This document shows positions 11,404 to 21,400 of a stretch of DNA of 64,000 nt, piece after piece. The notes beneath the pieces were generated by a model. That model was not told the DNA's origin. It worked only from the letters and a program-made list of their open reading frames with translations, and ran no database searches. The translations under genes were made by a program, and so were the position numbers. This DNA is from Branchiostoma floridae (lineage: Eukaryota; Chordata; Leptocardii; Amphioxiformes; Branchiostomatidae). The stretch spans positions 1 to 64,000 of the forward strand of contig NW_023365731.1 in the NCBI RefSeq assembly GCF_000003815.2, written 5' to 3'. Every line of letters starts with the position of its first letter. Position 1 is the stretch's first letter.

Positions 11404-12298
11404 TTACTCCTCTGTCGGCTTAACTCCTTCCCCAGCGTTAGCCGTTACTGTGTTATGCCACCGGAGGATTTAATATGTGTAGTTCGCGTACACAGTACTA
11501 CAATCCTTGTTGTAGCAATTTGGCCTTATGGAACCCGTACCCGTGCCTTTTCAACTCGTACTTCCGTCTTTCGTAGACGCAACGAAAAGTCGAAGTACAC
11601 AATGAACCTTGAACTACGGGTCACAGTGGATTCTTCTTCTTCACTCAGCCTTGTCCTCCATGAGGGAGCGAAGTTTACATTAAGGTCTCATTGATGAGTT
11701 TTCTTCCCATAGACTTCTATGTTATAATTCGTGGTTTACATGGGCGCGTTCATAATGAAGCTACTGTACGTGAAATTTTAGCAGATTTTTCGTTCTATGT
11801 TGAGCACATTTACCCCATATCTTGGGAAAAAATTGCCAACGTCAAATAGACACTGGTCCTTTTTTTATAGCAATTACAAACTACGATTAGTCAATCCCCA
11901 CAAAAAAAATACTTTTTCGCTTTTAGTGTACGACCGCACCACTCAGAACCCAGGATAGTGTACCTCCGACCTAGCGCGCGGCTGCAAAACTTTACCTGCT
12001 AATTTCTTCAGTTACAAACAAGCTTTCACCAATCTAACTTTTGAGATCAGTTCCGCTCGCTAAAAGGAAATTTCTCAACGCTAAAAACACGCGTCGATGC
12101 AGCCGTTTATTTTTTGGCTCGGATCTCTTTTAGGACCCACTCGGAGTAATACATCAATGAGACCTGACGGACCTGACATGCAATACCAATTTGGCCCCAT
12201 GCGCATGCCAATTGCCTGTTTTGCGCGGGAAAACCTGGGCGTAAGACTGGATGTTTCGTCAGTTTGTCGTACGTGATTGGCTTGTCAGAGAAAGGACT

Positions 12299-12310
12299 GG
12301 GGACTTTCCC
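12299..12310 (+). promoter_or_regulatory. NF-kappaB-type site upstream of gene B
   Basis: GGGGACTTTCCC matches the classical kappaB consensus (GGGRNWYYCC). It lies about 395 bp upstream of the gene B ATG, with an ATTGG (CCAAT) box at 12276-12280. Function is inferred from the match alone. Confidence 0.45.
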
Positions 12311-12704
12311 TTTGTCACAGGACTACTATACTTCTGAAATAGGGTGGGGAAAGTTGTCAGTGGTAGTGGTTACACGCCAACCATGCCAACTCTCCAAGCA
12401 GAGTTTGATGGGGGAACTTGATCGATCGTGACCTTTTTCTTATATGCTGTTTGTTTCTGTCTACAGGCCTGCTGACAAAAAGTATATGAAAAAAGAAGTC
12501 ACGAATTACCCCTGAACCTCAGTTCGGAGAGTAAACTATGCCGACCAAACAAAAATGGTAACCTGATGATAGGACCCATATTAAAGTACGCCAATACACC
12601 AAAAGTGGCAAAACGGTCCTCCCATGTAAGGATACTGTACAGTACTGATACGTGTTTATTAAAGCTAAATCTACATACTGTACATATACTAACTGCAAGC
12701 GGCT

Positions 12705-14289
12705 ATGGAAGCCAGAAACGTCGTAGTGCCAGAAGAACGTCGCCGCCAGGACTATCAGTTGGTAGTTACTTGCCCACAGAGGTGTCCCCGCTTTGACTGT
12801 GGAAGAACGTTTCGCCTGTCGGTGAGGACTGTGCCGATTGCGCAGGTGAGTTGGTATCCATCTTTTCTGTCAGTCTGCCGGTTAGCCGGGACCGGTTACA
12901 CCATCGAGTAGACCCATGGTACGTATGGGTAGACACCGATAACTAACACTGTCCTTATACGAACACAGTATGACCATGTAGTTTGTAAGTAACGTTAACT
13001 TTACGCTTTTGAAGTCAAGAAAGTCCATGCCAGTCTCGAGTTCGTTTGTTACCAACAACAAACGCGGCCGCTTTTTCGTAAATGCAATGTGGCTTCATAA
13101 TCGGGCTCGCATATATACATGTAGCCAATTGCAAAGTAAACCAGGTTCTAGGTAAATGTGTTGGGCTCTTTTACGTGTGGAGGTTATACGTTTGAGGCTA
13201 ATTAATGCATGAAGCTCCCTTATATACCTTTACCAGGAAGGTTCAGGCGGTGTACACAACTGAAGGAAGACCTTTATACTACAAGACATGTTAAGAGATG
13301 CATTCAGCAGTTAAAGAAATAGTTAACGTTAATAGAAGAAACTAACGTTGAATAACTTCTCACTTTTCAGTCGTGATGTACATAAAGGAACAGATATGTT
13401 TTATGATCGATGGTTTGTCTGGTTGCATTAGGAATATGAATTTTCTACAGAACTTAAGTGTATGAAATAGGGGAATACTAGTAGTTTTTGTACAAGCCTG
13501 TACAGTTCATTTCTCTCTACGGTATATAATCTACATTCTATCACAAAATGGAATTCGTCCTATATTATATCTAAATTCCAATATATACATAATACTAGGG
13601 TGTAATGATTGTTCATGGATGTATTGATGTGGTAATGACAATAGTTTCTCTCTTTATCTTGGCTTGGGAGTTTACACCATATGTAAAAAGGGCCTAATGA
13701 GTTCAATGGGGTTCAAGATATGTCACAAAATGATAGTCAACCATTATGTGAAAATAATGTTGTAAAAATCTTTACAGGATCTGGCTGGAGATCATGCTAT
13801 GGCTCTGAGAGAGGCACAGCTCATCCTCTGCGCCGTCTGCCCGCATTGTCAAAACATCATCAACATTCAGGCTGACCGTGCTGGTCTGTCCGAGCGTGCT
13901 GGTCTGTCCGAGCGTGCTGGTCTGTCCGAGCGTGCTGGTCTGTCCGAGCGTGCTGGTCTGTCCGAGCGTGCTGGGCTGTCCGAGCGTGCTGGGCTGTCCG
14001 AGCGTGCTGGGCTGTCCGAGCGTGCTGGGCTGTCCGAGCGTGCTGGGTTTCCTGAGCTTCCAGAGGACGACTGGGTACAGGTATGAAATACCCTTTTTTT
14101 GGTCTTTTCAACAATATTGAACAAGATTCTAGAAAAATAGCATTCCTGGAGGAAGGGTATCCCCCAATGTTTTGATTTGCCTTTCTCAATTCCGTGTTTT
14201 GCTTTTATATAGTAATGCTCTTTCAGGTTGCTGATGGTGCAAGTGACCTGCAGGGGAACCCTGTGACCCAACCCACTTCAGACAGCTGA
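12705..14289 (+). CDS. Small cysteine-motif protein with RAGLSE repeats (gene B)
   Basis: Three exons: 12705-12845, 13778-14080, 14227-14289, all phase 0 with GT..AG introns, giving 168 aa and TGA. Exon 1 has basic residues and CPQRC plus a further Cys. Exon 2 has a CAVCPHC motif (CxxCxxC) followed by nine RAGLSE hexapeptides and one RAGFPE, encoded by ten 18-bp units, then an acidic ELPEDD. Family not recognised; the clustered cysteines could bind metal. An NF-kappaB-type consensus lies about 400 bp upstream and an AATAAA at 14802-14807 could end the transcript. It is a paralogue of the gene at 3704-4440 (shared region around CPxC) and is convergent with the IAP gene. An additional 5' non-coding exon is possible. 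The repeat frame is also open in two other frames, so splice consistency is the main argument for this one. Confidence 0.7.
13877..14056 (+). repeat. Coding 18-bp minisatellite (10 units)
   Basis: Ten units of CGTGCTGG(T/G)CTGTCCGAG. The first group carries GGT, the later group GGG at the Gly codon, and the last unit is diverged (RAGFPE). Entirely inside exon 2 of gene B. Confidence 0.95.
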
Positions 14290-15415
14290 AGGGAGAACAC
14301 TGGAGAGGACACAGACAGTGCCTTAGAGCACTTTCAAGTGAGGATTGCAGTTACAGGCACAGTTACCATGAGCTTCTTTTCTTTAGGTTTGTAAGGTTTT
14401 GGTAACGTTGATATTAGTTACACAAGAAATGAAAAAGAATTAAAAATCCTGTTTCTCTTCTTTAATTTTCCTTTGGAGAAAAAAAGAGCGAGAAAAAAAC
14501 AACTGCTTAACATCAAACAACTGGAAAGGTCACCAACAAATGTAACATACACCTGTACAGGAAAATTAACACTCTGCATGCCTGACTCCATATTGTACAA
14601 TATGTTTCATAATTGCATAAAGTATAAATACATGTAAGATCTATGTACTTACATAATTACATTGACATTACTGTCCAATATGATACAGATAAAGTATACA
14701 TATACATATACATGTGCAAGACAATGTTGATTGTAATTTCCTGAAATAATAGATACCAGCCGAGTTGCTAGTCATTGCTATATGGGAAGGTACATGTCTC
14801 CAATAAAGTGAAGTGATTAGAGCTGGTCTGAAACACTTGCCTTACTAATTTAAATTTGACAACATTGTCAAGAGAATACAGTTTAGACTAGGACAGTGTA
14901 CAAGTGAACAACTTTCAGCAAAATTGTATTGTACTACTCTCCTCAACATGTTAGTTTCTAGAAAATAATAATATTTTAGAGACCATCATCAAGAAACGAA
15001 GAAAATGATAAATCTTGTACAGGAGCCTTATTCATAACCATATGCATACAGGATTTAAGTGAACGAATTATGTTGGAGCAGTAAACTTAAACTTGCATTA
15101 AGCTTACTTAGCTGCCCCTTTGTATATGTGCACTGGTGCCTTTTTGTAGATTGGTTTGTGCGACTTGACGTGTAACTTTCTGTATCTCTGTAGTAAAAGT
15201 CTGAACACGCAACATACTTAGCATGTTATTATCCTGGGTATTATCCTTAATAGTAAATGCTGGCTCAATTGTTTCCCTTGCATATCCGTTATTAGAGGCA
15301 CTAAGATTGAGGCAACAGTTACTTCTGAGGGTGGCAACCAGGCTAGCATGTCAAAGCTGACATGACCACATCCAACTAAAGAAAACATCATAAACTGTTG
15401 CAAAGGCTGATGAGT
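14290..15415. other. Convergent intergenic spacer, gene B to IAP
   Basis: AT-rich spacer between the stop of gene B and the stop of the IAP gene. It holds an AATAAA (14802-14807) suited to gene B. No further gene seen; the minus ORF at 14418-14600 is poly-A/T noise. Confidence 0.6.
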
Positions 15416-18400
15416 CTAAGACATATATGTGCGGACAGTGCCGCGAATGCTAGCCCTACATATCGGACACCTGCGTACGCTGGCTGCACAGTTGGCACAA
15501 ACCGCCAGGTGGCCACATGGGATGAACACTATGTTGACTTCAGCATCCATGCAGATCTTACAGGTCCTCTCATCCTTGTACTTGTCCAGTTCCTTCTTCA
15601 ACTGTTCAAAACTGTTGCCTTCTTCCCCTGCACAGGTGAAAAAGTATGATATTAGAAATCTATATAATAACTTTAAAAACATAAAGAGGAAGGAATACTA
15701 CATAGAGGAGGAAAGTGAAATTGATGTTGTACCAGTTTAGCTAAAAAGAACTCAATGAACAGTTAAAAGAGAAGACTTGACAGAGTTGGCAGATGCTATG
15801 TACGGCATTTACAGGTATTCACTGATAATTCCCCAAGCTCTTTTCAAAGAGAATATACAGGCTTGCCATGGAAGTTCACACCAGCAAGGTAACAACTCAT
15901 GTTCTGAACTGACAATTCCTACAGCTAAACTGATTTCATTTCAAATTTAATAGCACTCTTACAATCACAGCATAGTAAAGGGTACTGGAAGCAGTCTGTT
16001 TAAGAATTTTGACATACAAAGTTTGAATTTCTCAAAGAAAATACTGTAAGGCCTAGGGCAAAAAATGTTGTGTTTCCTTCCAGAAAAAAATAGGACGTTT
16101 TTTAGGCTGTGATACATATTACAAAGGAGGTCAACAAAATACATGTAAACTGAAAAACATGAGGGCACTTTTCTTTTAATGTCAAACTTTAATTTTGGGC
16201 ATAATGGATTAATTTATCCTTCATTAGATAGGACAACCAGTATTTTTACTTTAATAGGAAGCAGGCTGAATAAAAAAATAAACTCCACTACTCACCGTCC
16301 AAAAAAGTCTAGCATTGGCAGGTTTTTCAAGGGTACTAGGTAGGGAAGCAGGAAACGCAACATTTTATCCTAGGCCTACTAGTAACTGAAACAAAGCTTC
16401 TGATTTTACCTGCAGCAGCCGCAGCTGGTTCCTCCATGGATGCACTAGTCCCTGGTTGTGGTTCTTCTGTCCCACTGGCCCCTGCAGCTGCAGATGTGGC
16501 TGTTGCAGCCGGCTCTTCCAACTCTTTCTGTTTCTTCGCTGCCCCCTCCTCTGGGCCAGCCCCCGTCCCCCCCTGGGACGAGTGCTCCATCCTTTCTTCT
16601 TCTTCCTCGAGATCTAGCACGGCGACGACCAGCTCGTGCGCGGAGGTGTATCCGCTGCCGTGTTCCCGTAGGCGTTGCTGGACGGCGTTCCTGACTATGT
16701 TGGGATCGAACCCCATCTCCAGCACACCTGACACCACCTGGCTCTGCATCTCCACAGCAAGGGTGCTCTGGGAGGCCTGCGGTCGGGGGGCCGGTCGGCC
16801 TGCACAAATAAAGCATGATACTTTCACAATTGTGATCAATCACCTTTTCAAGATGTCAACCCTAAAATTGGACTGTCAGGTTCAGTGTACTCACTGGGAT
16901 GGATCCCCACTCATTCTGTTAAATGTGATGGCTCTTCTCCCCATCATACTAGCTAGAGTCCCTACCAAAAAGCTATGTACAGTGAAACCTGGTCTACCGA
17001 CCACCTGTGCATAACGACCCACTGTCCACTACGACCGCTGAAAAGCGGTCCCTTGAATTTTCCCATAGACGTAAGCATTAAGATTTCTGTATATGACGAC
17101 CACTGTCCAACGCGACTTCGACCGCCACTAAAGGCGACCGCATGTTACCCAAACACTGCCAAAACGACCGCGGCATGTGATTTTGTCACGTGACTTTAAT
17201 GTTCACGGCGAAAAATGAGCGTAATTGTCATAAATTATTTACCGCTATCAAACTACGCCGTGCCGAACCCGGCACTAGACATGTAAAAAAGTTTCGGTTC
17301 AAGTCCGGTTAAAACCGGAACGGCTGTAAACGCTTCTTGGACTTGGGAAAAAATAGAACTTGTATATATTCTCTTTCATGTTGCAGTATACTTGTAGATC
17401 ATCTAAAACCTTCCAAAGATCGAGAAATTTGCGTTGAGAAATGACGAAAAACATCGTGGAGGTAACTAGCGGTAATGGCGGCGAAAATATCGTAAACTCT
17501 CGCAAAAAAATCTCGCGAGATCTGTGACGTCAGGGGCAGCTAGCTATCTGATTGGCTTAGGATAAACAACAACTCAGACCGCCATTTTTGTAAGCATTAT
17601 TTTGCCCCGAAAATTACTGCCGTTTTTGGAGATTTTGCGGGCTCAAAACTCATATCAAAAGGAAGAAAAGGTATACTTGTTGTTTTTACGTCAAACACCT
17701 CTTATGTGAACGTTTTATTCTTCCGCCGATCGCGAACTTGAAGGTCGGGGATTCCCCGTGCCGAGCACATGTTTGTGCGTGTTTTGTTCTGTTTACGATG
17801 AAAACAGAGACAGACAAACTTGTTTATCTAGAAAAACTTAGTGTGTTGTCTTATTTCTCCCAATAACAACCGTTGTAGTGTTATAGTAAAATCGTCCGAC
17901 AGAATTTACGAGTACCGCCAACACACATTGTCAACAATCACTAACAATAGCAAAACAAACAGTGTGCGGCTTTCCGACTGTGGATGGCGTCCCAAGCCTC
18001 TAGCTTCAATGCAAAACACAAAACTGCGGTTTACATTTATCGACTTTGTACAGATTTCTCGGCAAAAATGTGAGTCACAAATTTTTTATCAGGACGGCCT
18101 GTGTTTGCGTTCAAGCCGTCCAAAACGAAATGAGACCGTCATTGGACGGCTGGACGCCCCTCTGGCGGAAACACTGCAGTGTGATGATGTAATGTGTGCG
18201 GCATGGAACGACCGCAGGATTGTGCCAAAGCAAACCACCATGGATGGCTTCCTGAAAAACCTCTAGATGATTATGTCTGATCTCCATTGTTTTGTATGAC
18301 TATGAGTCTAGTATGACATCAACATGGACTCTTAAATTGATGCAAGTCATGTATTTGAGATGGACAATCCCTAGAAAGTGTTGTGCATGTAATTTTTACT

Positions 18401-21400
18401 ATAATTGTTAGTGTACAATGTACTTGTGTTATGCATTTGCACACAGATAAGTAGTAACGACATGGATAATAAAGTCTGTGGAACGTATTGATTGAATACT
18501 TGTCAGTTTCTTCACTGGAAAAGTGTTGTACATGTAACTTGTTACAATAATTGTTAGTGTACTTGAACTATGCATTTGCACACATATAAGTACTAAAGGC
18601 ATGGATAATAAGTTTGTGGAACATATTGATTGAATACTTGTCAGTTTCTTTACTGCCGCCATCTTGTTTTCTATATAAAGACCACCTATGTATGAAGACC
18701 ACTTTTGCTGGGTCCCTTGAGTGGTCGTCATATACAGGTTTGACTGTAGTACTATTCATTTTCAAAGTGCTTTTCCCAAAGGCACAACAATAAAAAGGAC
18801 TCGAACCGAGAACCTTTAAATTCAACAACCTTAAGTTAACCATCCACCATAAATATGCTGACAGGGGTCGAAATACATGCAGGGCTCGAAATACTGAGTG
18901 CCTGTGCACCCAGGTGCACCCAAATTGGAGCTATGCACCCAATTATTTTCTGTGGGTGCACAGATATAGATATGTATGTAAAGATATCAAAGTATATCAT
19001 ATTCTTGACATCTAAGTGTTAGAAAGATAATAAAAATGTTTGTCATGGTACTTGTTTAAGGATTTGATAGCCTGAACTGAACTGAACTAAGTTTTACTAT
19101 TAGGTTATTACTTAGATTTAAGTGGTGCACCCAAAAATGTTTTGGTGCACCCAATTTTTCAAGCTGGGTGCACCAGTGCACCTAATCCCAAAAATGAATT
19201 TCGAGCCCTGACATGTATTGTACATATTGTAACCTGTTACTGTTGCAATTTGAGGACTAACACTCAAGGCTATGTTAAGAAATTTTACTGCCACTGTTTA
19301 CCAACATTTTTCTTCAAGACAATAAAATTAAAAAAAAAATGCTAACAGTGTTGCATTACGCTAACATCAATGAGGATGTACTTACCAGTGCCGGCTTCGT
19401 CTGGAGGTCTCATGTGCTGCTGTAGCATCTAAAACACAAAAATAAAACAGTAAGCAATTGGTAATCTGATTACTATGTTCTTCCACATTTGACATATGAA
19501 ACTTCCACAGCTTCTGTATAACTATAAGTCTATACTCAATCTATATTTCATCTTCTGGACTCTATCTTGATAAATCTCCATAGTGTTGAATGTCAGATAC
19601 AACTGACCTTGTACAAAGAGTTTTCGAGACTTATTTCCAAACTGCAAGAACGTGCTTGCATTGTCTACATTAGAAATGCCCGCAGTGTAAGTCTGTACAT
19701 TTTCTATACATCATCTTCTGGACTTTCTATCTTAATATATCTTCACTGAGGTGAGTGATTTTCATGGTATTTGATTTCCAAATGTCTAAAAAATATGTTT
19801 TTCTTTACCAGGGCAACAAAAGAATGTCCTAATCAACTCATTAAGTGTAGATAATGGTACTTGTAAAAATGGGCTGTTCGCATTGAACACCACTTCAAGT
19901 TCAAAAGGAAGTTTCAAAATTGTGTTAGAATTTGATACGAAACCAAAAGTTGGAAATCACATTTTTACTGTTTTAAGTCACAAAACAAAATCAGGGTAAC
20001 TGCTTTTTAAAGCAGTTTTAGTAGATGGTATAAAAATAAGCAAGCAGAGAAAAGGTCTACAACTGGCTAGTATGCAACCTGAATTAACAATTGTGTCCAA
20101 CAGTAGCATCTGAAACTACTATTTGACTGGGAAATCTATTCAGTCACCTTAGAAAAGTTTTTCCCCTACAGTCAAACCTGTCTACAGCGGTCACTCAAGG
20201 GACCAGGGATATGTGGTTACTATAGACAGGTGACCAGTATAGAGAAATTGCTGATCAATTGGCCACGAGCAATAAGTTACACATGGTTTCAGTACCCACT
20301 TATCTTTGCAATAGGCAGTGCACTGGTCGCAAGATGCAGTGTTTCTGTATCTACAGGACTGGAAATCGTGTGGCCGTGGCCGCGTTGGACAGGTGGCCGC
20401 TATAGACTATTTCTTGCTTAGGTCAATGGAAAAGTCCAAGGGACCAACAAAAAGTGACCGCAATGGTCAGTTGGTCGCTATACAAAGGTGGCCGCTAATA
20501 CAGGTTTGACTGTATATTTTTCGTCCCTGTCTCGCTGCCACTGGATACACAACTACATTTAAGGCCAACAGTAGCAACTGAGTATAAAAAGTGTAAACCA
20601 AACCAAACCAAACCAAAGTTGCAGGAATAGAACTCGTCACACATTCACCTGTACCTGTTGCTGTGCATGTAGGTTAGGGAAGCGAGCCTGTACTCCCTGT
20701 ACATAGTCATCCCCTCGCTGTTGGAGCAGGAACTCACACCGCGGGAACCACTTGGCGTGCTCCGTCCACGGCTCGTCACCAGGCTCCCAGTTCCGCAGGC
20801 CGCCATCGCAGTAGAAACATTTCACGTTGTCCGCAACCACTGAAATATGAATAGGAAAGTTTATTTAAAAAAACAAACTGACCAAATTTTGACTAAAGAG
20901 AAATAAACATCCATGCATAGATGGGAAATACTGTACATGCAGAGGACGTTGATGTTGATTTGATTACAGTAAATGCAGAAATTTTAACGGTTTTATGTTT
21001 GCGGTTTTCGCGTTGCCAATTCACCGCAAACTTAAAACCAACGTGAACATTTTTCCATGGCAGTAAGATGCCAACGAAAAGTCCTTTTCTGCTATTGTAA
21101 AATTAAATCCTTGCAGGTTAAATGCATTTACAGTATAGGAATTACATTAGTTTATCTCCTTGAACTCCAAAACTGATGCAAGCATGCAGATACAAGAAGC
21201 CAAAAAATCATTATGAAATTTAAGTGGTCAGGAAGGTTGAATACTAGTATATGACTGAACACATAGAGTATGGTAGTAATACCATACAATAGATTCTTAA
21301 TTTTTATCCTTTTACATTTTCTTCTTTGACCTTGGAATTGATGTTGACATTCATTCTCAAGTGATCAGGAAGGTTAAACAAATGACTAAACACACTGAAC

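Noticed and set aside
13860-14271. Minus-strand frames of ARTAQH and ARSDSP repeats
   Set aside because: Alternative readings of the 18-bp minisatellite; the plus-strand frame is the one with consistent splice sites.
16436-17014. 192-codon plus-strand frame antisense to the UBA exon
   Set aside because: Ser/Pro/Ala-rich shadow of the IAP UBA exon.
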